From: CAG-552 sp964516925
GTDB taxonomy: Bacteria; Bacillota; Clostridia; Christensenellales; Pumilibacteraceae
NCBI GenBank assembly: GCA_964516925.1
Contig: CAZEXL010000005.1
Span: 17,755 to 81,754 of the forward strand
Reading direction: 5' to 3'
Length of the DNA stretch: 64,000 nt
Part shown: piece by piece, positions 42,343 to 50,367 of the stretch
How positions within the stretch are numbered: the first letter of the stretch is position 1
Layout: every line of letters begins with the position of its first letter
Position numbers and translations under genes: made by a program
The notes under the pieces: generated by a model
Database searches by the model: none
What the model was told of the DNA's origin: nothing
Seen by the model: the letters and a program-made list of their open reading frames with translations, nothing else

Positions 42343-43791
42343 ATGAACAACAAAAACGGTTTACTTTATGACGTCCATGAAAAACCGCCGTTTGGTCAGA
42401 ATTTGCTTTTTGCAATTCAGCAATTCTTGGCAATAATCGCGGCTACCATTCTCGTCCCCATTCTTGCGGACGCAAGCGGCGTTTACCTTTCTCAGTCCGC
42501 AGCCCTTATCGGCGCAGGCTTCGGAACGCTTGTTTATGTTTTGTTTACAAAATTCAAGAGTCCCGTATTCCTTGGCAGTTCGTTTGCGTTTATCGCACCG
42601 CTTACTACCGCTTGCGCGTTCGGCTACTTCGGTATAATACTCGGTTCGATTTTCGCGGCGCTCGTGTACGTGATTATCGCAATAGTAGTAAAGATGGTCG
42701 GCACCGATTGGCTTAACAAGCTTATGCCGCCCGTTATTATCGGACCTACGGTTGCGCTTATCGGACTTTCGCTTTCCGGTTCGGCGATGAACAACCTTAT
42801 GAACGTTGCCGTTTCGGCAGATAACTACAATCTTCTTGCAATCGCAGTGGGCATAATTACATTCCTTATCGTAGTTATCGCTTCGGTTAAGGGTAGCAAA
42901 ACCATGAAGCTCTTCCCGTTCGTTATCGGCGTGCTTGGCGGATATATTCTTGCCGCAGCAATTACGCTTATCGGCTACCACGCTTGCGGCTCGGAATATT
43001 GCAACCTTATCGACTTTTCGACCTTTGCAAAAGTTACCGACTTTAGCAATTGGCTTCCCAACATTACGTTTATCGGAATGTTTAGCGAAGGCTTTTCGAA
43101 GCTTGACGGCTTTACCGGCGTTCTTACCGTGTTCGTTGCGTTCGCACCCGTTGCCTTGGTTGTATTTGCCGAGCACGTTGCCGACCACAAAAACATCGGC
43201 TCGATTATCGGCAAAGATCTTCTTACCGATCCCGGTCTTCACAGAACTCTTCTCGGCGACGGTGTAGGCTCGTTTGTAGGCGCGTTGTTCGGCGGCTGCC
43301 CCAACACCACGTACGGCGAATCGATCGGCTGCGTAGCAATCTCACGCAACGCTTCGGTTTACACCACCGTTACCACCGCAATCATTTGTATTGTAGTTGC
43401 GTTCTGCTACCCCATTATGCTTTTCGTAGAAAGCATTCCGTCGTGCATAGTAGGCGGAATTTGTATCGCCCTTTACGGCTTTATCGCAGTATCCGGCTTG
43501 CGTATGTTTAAACACGTAGACCTTGACAACAGCAAAAACTTGTTTATCGTTGCGGCTATCTTCGTTACCGGTCTTGGCGGAATGTATTTGCAATTCGGCA
43601 AAGTTCAGGTTTCGAGCATTGCTTGCGCACTTATCCTCGGCATAATCGTAAACCTTATTCTTAAGCCGGCAAAAGCAGAAGTTAATAAGGAAGTTAAGTA
43701 CGAACAAGAAACCGAAGAAAATATGTTCGGCACTCAGGTTGTAGAAGGCAAAAACGCTGCCGACGAAGCTGCGGCTACCGAAGAAAAATAA
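42343..43791 (+). CDS. uraA: uracil permease (NCS2 family)
   Basis: 482 residues from ATG 42343 with a GGAGGG SD. Integral membrane nucleobase:cation symporter with about 14 hydrophobic segments between residues 25 and 440. NCS2 signatures are visible: the N-terminal QQFLAIIAATILVP segment, the central AEHVADHKNIGSIIG segment near 280-294 and DGVGSFVGALFGGCPNTTYGES near 307-328, where substrate-binding residues lie. The acidic C-terminal tail is poorly conserved. It is 20 bp from upp, so uptake and conversion of uracil to UMP are co-expressed behind the attenuator. Confidence 0.95.
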   Translation: MNNKNGLLYDVHEKPPFGQNLLFAIQQFLAIIAATILVPILADASGVYLSQSAALIGAGFGTLVYVLFTKFKSPVFLGSSFAFIAPLTTACAFGYFGIILGSIFAALVYVIIAIVVKMVGTDWLNKLMPPVIIGPTVALIGLSLSGSAMNNLMNVAVSADNYNLLAIAVGIITFLIVVIASVKGSKTMKLFPFVIGVLGGYILAAAITLIGYHACGSEYCNLIDFSTFAKVTDFSNWLPNITFIGMFSEGFSKLDGFTGVLTVFVAFAPVALVVFAEHVADHKNIGSIIGKDLLTDPGLHRTLLGDGVGSFVGALFGGCPNTTYGESIGCVAISRNASVYTTVTTAIICIVVAFCYPIMLFVESIPSCIVGGICIALYGFIAVSGLRMFKHVDLDNSKNLFIVAAIFVTGLGGMYLQFGKVQVSSIACALILGIIVNLILKPAKAEVNKEVKYEQETEENMFGTQVVEGKNAADEAAATEEK

Positions 43792-43811
43792 TAGCAATTA
43801 AGGAGCTAAAA

Positions 43812-44450
43812 ATGAAAGACTTCAAAAACGTACATATTTTAGATCATCCGCTTATTCGCCATAAGCTGGCTATTATTCGCAACAAGGACACCGACACCAA
43901 GCAATTCCGTGAGATTATAAAAGAGCTTGCTACTCTTTTGGCTTACGAAAGCTTTAAAGAAGTGCCCACTACCGAAATCGAAGTAGAAACGCCGCTTGAA
44001 AAAACGACCCAAACGGTTATTAAAGAAAATTCGATTGCAATCGTTCCCATTTTGCGCGCAGGGCTTGGCATGGTAGACGGTATTCTTACGCTCTTCCCCG
44101 CCGCTAAGGTCGGTCATATAGGACTTTATCGCAACGAAGAAACGCTAGAGCCTCAAGAATATTACTGCAAACTTCCCGTTGGCATCGAAGACAAAACGGT
44201 TATGCTTGTCGATCCGATGCTCGCTACGGGCGGAAGCGCGTGCGACGCAATCAAGCTCCTTAAAAATCGCGGCTGCAAAACCATCAAGCTTTTGTCGATT
44301 ATCGCCGCTCCGCAGGGCGTAGAAAAAGTCGCCACTACTCATCCCGACGTAGAAGTTTACGTTTCTACTCTTGACAGATGCCTTAACGAAAACGGCTACA
44401 TCCTTCCAGGACTCGGCGACGCAGGCGACAGAATATTCGGCACCAAATAA
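43812..44450 (+). CDS. upp: uracil phosphoribosyltransferase
   Basis: 212 residues, normal length. Makes UMP from uracil and PRPP. The PRPP loop is VMLVDPMLATGGSACDAIKLL near residues 127-147 and uracil recognition lies in the C-terminal YILPGLGDAGDRIFGTK. Start at ATG 43812 with an AAGGAG SD. Second gene of the uraA-upp operon, followed by a terminator. Confidence 0.97.
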   Translation: MKDFKNVHILDHPLIRHKLAIIRNKDTDTKQFREIIKELATLLAYESFKEVPTTEIEVETPLEKTTQTVIKENSIAIVPILRAGLGMVDGILTLFPAAKVGHIGLYRNEETLEPQEYYCKLPVGIEDKTVMLVDPMLATGGSACDAIKLLKNRGCKTIKLLSIIAAPQGVEKVATTHPDVEVYVSTLDRCLNENGYILPGLGDAGDRIFGTK

Positions 44451-44472
44451 ACTTGCCGAAAACTTAAACAAC

Positions 44473-44506
44473 AAAAAGAAGCGAACGATTTTCTTCGCTT
44501 CTTTTT
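44473..44506 (+). terminator. terminator of uraA-upp
   Basis: AAAAAGAAGCGAA (44473-44485) / TTCGCTTCTTTTT (44494-44506) with T7. Confidence 0.9.
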
Positions 44507-44943
44507 TTGTTGCGCAAAGCGACTTTTTTCGCCTACCGTTTTTTATACGCTAGCGGTTACTTACCGCATTTTCCAAATAAACTTGTACGTTTTATTTGCA
44601 ATGCGGCGGCAAATATGATATACTTAACGAAATATGATTGCGGTTTTTGTCGCAACTTTTGTAACACCCGACCGCACAAACAATCTTTTAGAAAAACTTT
44701 ATGTTCGGCAACGAAATTCATGCAACTCTATCGACTTCGTACGACGTGTTTTAGCAATTTAAATAGTCACAATGTTTTTGTACTTCAATGCGTTTTACCT
44801 TATCGACGACAGAAAAAGCGCACGCAATTTAATATATAAACTAAGTAGTTTCGTTTAATAATTGCATACACAAAAAAAGGCTCGATTTAGTCCCGACAAA
44901 ACAAAAAAACAATAAAAAACAATATAACCAACGGAGAAAAACA
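44507..44943. other. non-coding stretch before the aldehyde dehydrogenase gene
   Basis: No convincing ORF. A good promoter lies at 44596-44624 on the plus strand (TTGCAA, 17 bp, TATACT), which predicts an untranslated leader of about 310 nt or a separate small RNA. No riboswitch or T-box core was recognised. Confidence 0.4.
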
Positions 44944-46326
44944 GTGAACGACGAAAAAATAGACAAAATTGTTTTAGCGCAACGCGAATTTTTTCAAAGC
45001 GGTAAAACTCTTTCCGTAAAATTTAGAATAGCGGCGTTAAAAAAATTATATAGCGTTATTAAAAATTACGAACCGAAAATCGCCATGGCACTAAAAAAAG
45101 ACCTTGGCAAAAGCGACTTCGAAAGCTATATGTGCGAAACAGGCTTAGTACTTGCGGAAATTAATTACATGATAAAAAACACGCCTAAATTCGCAAAAGA
45201 AAAAATTGTTAAAACGCCCGTCTCACAGTTTAGCGCAAGAAGTTACAAAAAGCCTTCCCCTTGCGGCAACGTGCTGGTTATGAGTCCTTGGAACTACCCT
45301 TTTCTGCTTTCGATGGAACCGCTTGTAGACGCAATTTCAGCAGGGAACACTGTATTGGTTAAGCCGAGTGCATACTCTCCAAAAACAAGCGAAGTAATAG
45401 AACAAATCATATCCGAATGTTTTGCTCCCGAATACATAGCCGTAATAACAGGCGGCAGAAAAGAAAACGCCGTTCTTTTGCAAAAGAAATTCGATTTAAT
45501 ATTCTTTACAGGCAACCAATCGGTTTGCAAAGAAGTGTTAAAAAGTGCCGCCGAGCATTTAACGCCCACGGTATTGGAACTGGGCGGTAAAAGCCCGTGC
45601 ATTGTAGACAGTAGTGCAAAAATACCGCTTGCAGCAAAACGCATAGTCTTTGGTAAGTTTTTGAATTGCGGGCAAACGTGCGTTGCGCCGGATTATATTC
45701 TTTGCGACATAACGATAAAGGACGAACTGATCAAAGAGCTTATATCACAAATCAAAAAACAATACGGCGAAAACGCAATAGAAAATAACGATTACGGAAA
45801 GATTATAAACGAAAAACATTTTGAAAGAGTTAAAAGTTTAATCGATTACAACAAAGTTGTGTTCGGCGGACAGACCGACGAAAATAGTATTAAGATCGCA
45901 CCCACTATTTTAGACGGCGTTACCTTAGACGACGCCGTTATGAACGAAGAAATTTTCGGTCCGATTTTGCCTATTTTAACCTTTGAAAAGTTTGAAGATG
46001 TTTATAAACTTCTTCAAGACAAGCCAAAGCCGTTAGCCCTGTACTTGTTTACCGAAAATAAAGCACGTGTACGTGAAGTTACTACCAAATGTTCGTTTGG
46101 CGGCGGCTGTATTAACGATTGCGTTATTCACCTCGCAACAAGCCAAATGGGCTTCGGCGGCGTAGGAGAAAGCGGAATGGGCTCTTACCACGGCGAGCAG
46201 GGCTTTAATGCCTTTTCGCACATTAAAAGCATCGTAAACAAAAAAACGTGGGTGGACTTGCCCATTCGTTATCAACCCTACAAAAAAGGTATAAAAGAAA
46301 AATTACTGCACTTGTTTTTGAAGTAA
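44944..46326 (+). CDS. aldehyde dehydrogenase (ALDH3-like)
   Basis: 460 residues from GTG 44944 with a GGAG SD. NAD(P)-dependent oxidation of aldehydes. Catalytic Glu in VLELGGKSPCIV near 203-214 and catalytic Cys in FLNCGQTCVAP near 239-249; MSPWNYPFLLSMEPLVDAISAGNTVLVKPS is the cofactor-binding region. Short length without an N-terminal extension and the GGVGESGMGSYHGEQGFNAFSH end match class 3 enzymes such as YwdH/AldX types. Monocistronic. Substrate unknown; long-chain or aromatic aldehydes are typical. Confidence 0.93.
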   Translation: MNDEKIDKIVLAQREFFQSGKTLSVKFRIAALKKLYSVIKNYEPKIAMALKKDLGKSDFESYMCETGLVLAEINYMIKNTPKFAKEKIVKTPVSQFSARSYKKPSPCGNVLVMSPWNYPFLLSMEPLVDAISAGNTVLVKPSAYSPKTSEVIEQIISECFAPEYIAVITGGRKENAVLLQKKFDLIFFTGNQSVCKEVLKSAAEHLTPTVLELGGKSPCIVDSSAKIPLAAKRIVFGKFLNCGQTCVAPDYILCDITIKDELIKELISQIKKQYGENAIENNDYGKIINEKHFERVKSLIDYNKVVFGGQTDENSIKIAPTILDGVTLDDAVMNEEIFGPILPILTFEKFEDVYKLLQDKPKPLALYLFTENKARVREVTTKCSFGGGCINDCVIHLATSQMGFGGVGESGMGSYHGEQGFNAFSHIKSIVNKKTWVDLPIRYQPYKKGIKEKLLHLFLK

Positions 46327-46397
46327 TTTATTAGCTTTTTTGATTTCCATATCAAAATATATTATTATGCTTTGCAAAACACTTCGGTCAGCCGCTA

Positions 46398-46420
46398 AAA
46401 ACAGTCCACCAGACTGTTTT
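46398..46420. repeat. hairpin next to a T-arm-like sequence
   Basis: AAAACAGTC (46398-46406) / GACTGTTTT (46412-46420) with loop CACCA. It is followed at 46432-46449 by CGTTCGAATCCCTCTATC, which looks like part of a tRNA T-arm, but no tRNA can be folded. Probably a remnant or dispersed element. Confidence 0.4.
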
Positions 46421-46459
46421 CTTTACGCTCTCGTTCGAATCCCTCTATCATTCTTAATA

Positions 46460-46497
46460 AAAAAACAGAAACACGGCAAAACCGCTTTCTGTTTTTT
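46460..46497 (+). terminator. terminator downstream of the aldehyde dehydrogenase gene
   Basis: AAAAAACAGAAA (46460-46471) / TTTCTGTTTTTT (46486-46497) with an inner CGG/CCG pair and a T6 end. Confidence 0.8.
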
Positions 46498-46510
46498 GGC
46501 GGAGTGGGTG
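46497..46510. repeat. 14-bp duplicate of the 3' end of tRNA-Ser
   Basis: TGGCGGAGTGGGTG at 46497-46510 is identical to 46699-46712, the CCA end and acceptor/T-arm of the minus-strand tRNA-Ser. Such duplications are left by elements that integrate into tRNA 3' ends; only about 190 bp lie between the copies and no integrase is seen. Confidence 0.45.
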
Positions 46511-46698
46511 AAAGAGGCGGTCGCTTCGCTCCCTTGGTCGGCTTTGCCGACCGCGAACCTATGCCTTCATCTTCCCTACCCTTTATTTTTATTTCTTCTT
46601 TTTATTCCTTTCTTATTCCCTTTTTTCGCCGCGCCTACACGGCATCGTTCTTTTGCAACACTTCGCAAAAGCCCCCACCTTAACAGGTGAGGGCTTCT

Positions 46699-46787
46699 TG
46701 GCGGAGTGGGTGGGATTCGAACCCACGAGCCCTTTCAGGCTACCTGATTTCGAGTCAGGGCCGTTATGACCACTTCGATACCACTCC
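46699..46787 (-). tRNA. tRNA-Ser (anticodon CGA)
   Basis: 89 nt including encoded CCA. Acceptor GGAGTGG/CCACTCC, anticodon stem CCTGA/TCAGG with loop CTCGAAA, a long variable arm (TAGCCTGAAAGGGCT) as in class II tRNAs, and T-loop GGTTCGAATCC. Confidence 0.96.
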
Positions 46788-46879
46788 AAAGCTTACTTAG
46801 TTTAGCAAAAAGCGCACGGCTTGTCAACTGTTTTACCGCCCTATCGGTCTTTTTTTGTAAACGAATACGGTAAAAACGA

Positions 46880-46934
46880 TTGTTAACCAACTTGCACAAA
46901 AACGGTTGACAATTTACAAAACACGGGCTATAAT
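46880..46934 (+). promoter_or_regulatory. BirA operator overlapping a leaderless-type promoter
   Basis: TTGTTAACC (46880-46888), 15 bp, GGTTGACAA (46904-46912) matches the BirA operator pattern. The right half contains the -35 TTGACA (46906-46911); after 17 bp comes TATAAT (46929-46934), and 6 nt later the birA ATG. Bound BirA-biotinyl-AMP would block the promoter. There is no SD, so the mRNA should be leaderless. Confidence 0.92.
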
Positions 46935-46940
46935 TGACTT

Positions 46941-47909
46941 ATGAACACAAAGAAACAAATCATAGAAGCGTTGGAACGCAACAAAGGCGGTTACCTATCG
47001 GGCGAAAGCCTTGCAAACGAACTTAACGTATCGCGCACCGCCGTTTGGAAAACGATTAAAAGTTTAATCGGCGACGGATATCGCATAACGTCGGTACGCA
47101 ACAAAGGATATTGCCTTACCGCCCAAAACGACGTCGTATCCGTGCGAGGAATAACTAAATATCTTGACGAAATAAATCGCGATTTACAAATACTTGCCTA
47201 CCCCGTTTTGGATTCGACCAATGCGGAAGCAAAAAAACTGGGCGAAAGCGATACGCCCGAAAGTTTGGTAATTGCCGCTTCGCAAACGGGCGGCAGAGGT
47301 CGCAAAGGGCGAACGTTTTTTTCGCCGGACGGAACTGGCATATACATGAGTTTGCTCCTTCGTCCTTCTTTTTGTCAAGCGACAGAAGCAACTCGTTTTA
47401 CCACTATGGCTGCCGTTGCGGTTTGCCGAGCAATAGAAAGTCTTTGCAACAAAAAGGCGGAGATCAAGTGGGTGAACGACGTTTTTGTAGATAAGCTTAA
47501 AGTTTGCGGTATACTTACCGAAGCCGCCATGAACATGGAAAACGGACTTATCGATTACGCCGTAGCGGGAATAGGAATTAACGTTTACAAGCCGCGCAAA
47601 GGCTTCCCGAAAGAGCTGAAAAACATTGTGGGCGCGATTTTTAACGAAGAAGCCGACGACCTTAGAAACAGACTTATTGCCGAAGTCGTCAATCGTTTTT
47701 TTGAGTTATATCGGTCGCAAGACACGTCGTACGTAAGCGAATATCGCAAACGCAGTATGGTTATCGGCAAAAAAATTAACGTCGTCGGCTTAAGCGAACA
47801 ACGACGAGCAACCGCCTTAGACGTCGACGACGACTGCCGCCTTATAGTTCGTTACGAAAACGGTGAAACCGCTACGCTTAGTTCGGGTGAAATAAGCGTA
47901 CGACTTTAG
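46941..47909 (+). CDS. birA: bifunctional biotin ligase / biotin operon repressor
   Basis: 322 residues. N-terminal winged helix (LSGESLANELNVSRTAVWKTIKSL, about 18-42), then biotin protein ligase domain with SQTGGRGRKGRTFFSP near 113-128, KWVNDVFVDKLKVCGILTEA near 174-193 and AGIGINV near 208. The C-terminal SH3-like domain is present. Joins biotin to carboxylase carriers and represses transcription when charged. The DNA-binding domain and the operator directly upstream together indicate autoregulation of birA-bioY. Confidence 0.96.
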   Translation: MNTKKQIIEALERNKGGYLSGESLANELNVSRTAVWKTIKSLIGDGYRITSVRNKGYCLTAQNDVVSVRGITKYLDEINRDLQILAYPVLDSTNAEAKKLGESDTPESLVIAASQTGGRGRKGRTFFSPDGTGIYMSLLLRPSFCQATEATRFTTMAAVAVCRAIESLCNKKAEIKWVNDVFVDKLKVCGILTEAAMNMENGLIDYAVAGIGINVYKPRKGFPKELKNIVGAIFNEEADDLRNRLIAEVVNRFFELYRSQDTSYVSEYRKRSMVIGKKINVVGLSEQRRATALDVDDDCRLIVRYENGETATLSSGEISVRL

Positions 47910-47911
47910 AT

Positions 47912-48433
47912 ATGAAACTTAAAACGAAAGACCTCGTTTACGTTGCTTTGTTCGTTGTGCTTATGGCGGTATGCTCGTGGATATCCGTTCCCACTCCCGT
48001 TCCGTTTACGTTGCAAACGTTAGGATTGTTTTTGGCAGTAGGTTTTTTGGGCGGCAAAAAAACCACGTTTACCGTTACCGTTTATTTATTGCTCGGGATA
48101 ATAGGCGTTCCGATTTTTGCGAGCTTTACCGCAGGACCGGGCATACTGCTTGGAATAAACGGCGGCTTTTTGATGGGGTTTTTGCTTAGCGCGATTGTAG
48201 TTTGGATTATGGAAAGCCTAGGCGTTAAATCTTCCGTTGTAAAAATGCTTTGCAGCCTTTTTATTTGTTATGCGTGCGGCGTAGCTTGGTACGTATTTTA
48301 CGTTAACGTTTCGGCAGGACTGTGGTCGGCGTTAACTCTGCTCGTTTTGCCGTATATTCTGCCCGACGCAATAAAAATTTTGCTTGCGCTCGCGTTGTGT
48401 AAACGACTTAAATCGCTTCGACTTGGCGAATAA
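47912..48433 (+). CDS. bioY: biotin transporter S component BioY
   Basis: 173 residues, five or six TM segments. BioY signature TPVPFTLQTLGLFLAVGFLGGK near residues 28-49 and the GPGILLGINGGFLMGFLLSAIVVW region near 73-96. Biotin-binding ECF-type component that works alone or with EcfAAT. It begins 2 bp after the birA stop, so the two genes are translated together under BirA control. Confidence 0.95.
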   Translation: MKLKTKDLVYVALFVVLMAVCSWISVPTPVPFTLQTLGLFLAVGFLGGKKTTFTVTVYLLLGIIGVPIFASFTAGPGILLGINGGFLMGFLLSAIVVWIMESLGVKSSVVKMLCSLFICYACGVAWYVFYVNVSAGLWSALTLLVLPYILPDAIKILLALALCKRLKSLRLGE

Positions 48434-48464
48434 ATCGCTTAAATTGCGTCCGATAATATAAAAC

Positions 48465-48492
48465 AGCCGACTAGCAAAAAAACTAGTCGGCT
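48465..48492. terminator. convergent terminator between bioY and the ABC exporter
   Basis: AGCCGACTAG (48465-48474) / CTAGTCGGCT (48483-48492), A7 loop. T-rich sequence follows on the minus strand (TGTTTTATATT); weaker on the plus strand. Confidence 0.75.
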
Positions 48493-48531
48493 TATAAAAT
48501 ATTTCCGTTTTATACATCCGTTTTATCAAAG

Positions 48532-50367
48532 CTAAGCGGCGTTATCGAATTGGCTGTTGTACAATTCGCTGTAAAAGCCGCCCTTAGAAAGCAGTTGCTC
48601 GTGTGTACCGCTTTCGATTATGTCGCCGTCCTTCATTACCAAAATGAGGTCGGCGTTTTTTATGGTAGAAAGTCGGTGCGCAATAACGAATGATGTTCTG
48701 TTCTTCATTAATTCGTCCATGGCGCGTTGGATTTGCAATTCGGTTTTGGTGTCGACCGAGCTAGTCGCTTCGTCCAAAATAAGCATCGGCTTGTCGGCAA
48801 TCATGGCGCGTGCGATGGTAAGCTGTTGTTTTTGACCTTGCGATAGATTAATTTGATCGGACAGCACCATATCGTAGCCGCAAGGAAGCGTTTTTATAAA
48901 ATGGTCTAGCCCCACCGCCTTGCAAGCAGTTTCGATTTGTTCGTCCGTAACGCCCTTTTTACAATAAACCAAGTTTTCTCGAACGGTACCCTCGAACAAC
49001 CACGAATCTTGCAAAACCATACAGAATTGATCGTGAACGTTTTGCCTGCTTACGCTAGCAGTCGGCACACCGTCGATTTTAATCTCACCGCCTTGAATTT
49101 CGTGAAAACGCATAAGCAAATTCACCATGGTGGTTTTGCCCGCTCCGGTAGGCCCTACTATTGCGATCTTTTGTCCCGGCTTAGCTACCGCCGAAAAATC
49201 GTTTATTACCGTTTTGTCGGAATCTTTATAGCCGAACTTGACGTGCGAAAATTCTACGTTGCCCTTTACTTGCCCTAGTACTTCGGTTTTTGCGCTTTCG
49301 TCCGCCATCTCTTCCGCTTCCAAAAACTCGAATACTCGCTCGCCTGCCGCCGCTGCCGATTGAAGGGACTGCATGGATTGAGCTATTTGCGAAAGCGGTT
49401 GGGTAAAGTATCGCACATACAGCATAAACGCCACTATGGTGCCTACTTTTATCGTTCCGTTTATGGCAAGTGCGCCGCCTACCACGCAAACGGCAACGTA
49501 TGCAAAGTTGCCTATAAAGCTCATTATGGGCATCATAAGTCCGGACAAACATTGCGCTTTTAGTCCGCTTTTGCGTAAATTTTCGTTGAGAGAATCGAAC
49601 GTCTTTTCGACGGCGGCTTCGCCGTTGTACGCTTTTACGACCGTGTGACCTGCGTAGACTTCTTCGATATGACCGTTTAGCGCGCCCAAATTGCGTTGCT
49701 GAAGCGTAAAGTACTTTTGACTGCGACTCATTATGACAAGCATAAGCGCGAATCCTATCAAACTTGCAACAACGGCGGTAAGAGCCATTATCCAATTGTT
49801 TGAAAACATCATGATAAGCGATCCTATAAGCAAAACGCTTTGACTTACCAATCCGCTTATACTTTGGTTGAAAGACTGAGATATGGTATCGACGTCGTTG
49901 GTTACTCGCGAAAGAACGTCGCCGGTGGTCGTTTTGTTGTAGTACCACATGGGCAATCTGTTGATTTTTTTAGATATGTCGCCGCGCATCGACTTAGAAA
50001 CACGCGACGTGACGGTAGCCATAAGCCAGCTTTGACCTGCCGACAGTAACCAGCTGCAAGCATAAAACGCAATAAGCGTAAAGCCTATTTTGGCAACGGC
50101 GTCCATGTTTATACCCGTTATTGCGCCCGAAGTAATTTCGTTTGTTAAGTCGCCCAACTTATTCGGTCCGAGAAGCGTAAGCACCGTTCCGCCTACCGCG
50201 CAAACGAGCGCGACGATTATTATTGTCAGGTGATTTTTTGCATAACCCAACAGCTTCTTCCACGTGCCTACAAGATCCTTTGCCTTTTCGCCGCCTCGTC
50301 CGCCCGGACCTCGGCGCATAGGCATGCTTTTGTTTGCGTTTTCTTCGTTATATTCGTTTCGTTCCAT
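48532..50367 (-). CDS. ABC exporter, second half-transporter
   Basis: 611 residues from ATG 50367, with an AAGGAGG SD inside the upstream gene; stop and start overlap as TAATG. The N-terminus is rich in Arg/Gly (SMPMRRGPGGRGGEK), six TM helices lie between about 35 and 315, and the nucleotide-binding domain has Walker A GPTGAGKTTM near 410, signature LSQGQKQQLTIARA and Walker B MLILDEATSSVDT. The canonical Glu follows Walker B, so this subunit should carry the active site of a heterodimer. Pairs with the 50367-52124 subunit. MarR-controlled pairs like this export drugs or lipophilic compounds. Confidence 0.93.
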   Translation of the reverse strand: MERNEYNEENANKSMPMRRGPGGRGGEKAKDLVGTWKKLLGYAKNHLTIIIVALVCAVGGTVLTLLGPNKLGDLTNEITSGAITGINMDAVAKIGFTLIAFYACSWLLSAGQSWLMATVTSRVSKSMRGDISKKINRLPMWYYNKTTTGDVLSRVTNDVDTISQSFNQSISGLVSQSVLLIGSLIMMFSNNWIMALTAVVASLIGFALMLVIMSRSQKYFTLQQRNLGALNGHIEEVYAGHTVVKAYNGEAAVEKTFDSLNENLRKSGLKAQCLSGLMMPIMSFIGNFAYVAVCVVGGALAINGTIKVGTIVAFMLYVRYFTQPLSQIAQSMQSLQSAAAAGERVFEFLEAEEMADESAKTEVLGQVKGNVEFSHVKFGYKDSDKTVINDFSAVAKPGQKIAIVGPTGAGKTTMVNLLMRFHEIQGGEIKIDGVPTASVSRQNVHDQFCMVLQDSWLFEGTVRENLVYCKKGVTDEQIETACKAVGLDHFIKTLPCGYDMVLSDQINLSQGQKQQLTIARAMIADKPMLILDEATSSVDTKTELQIQRAMDELMKNRTSFVIAHRLSTIKNADLILVMKDGDIIESGTHEQLLSKGGFYSELYNSQFDNAA

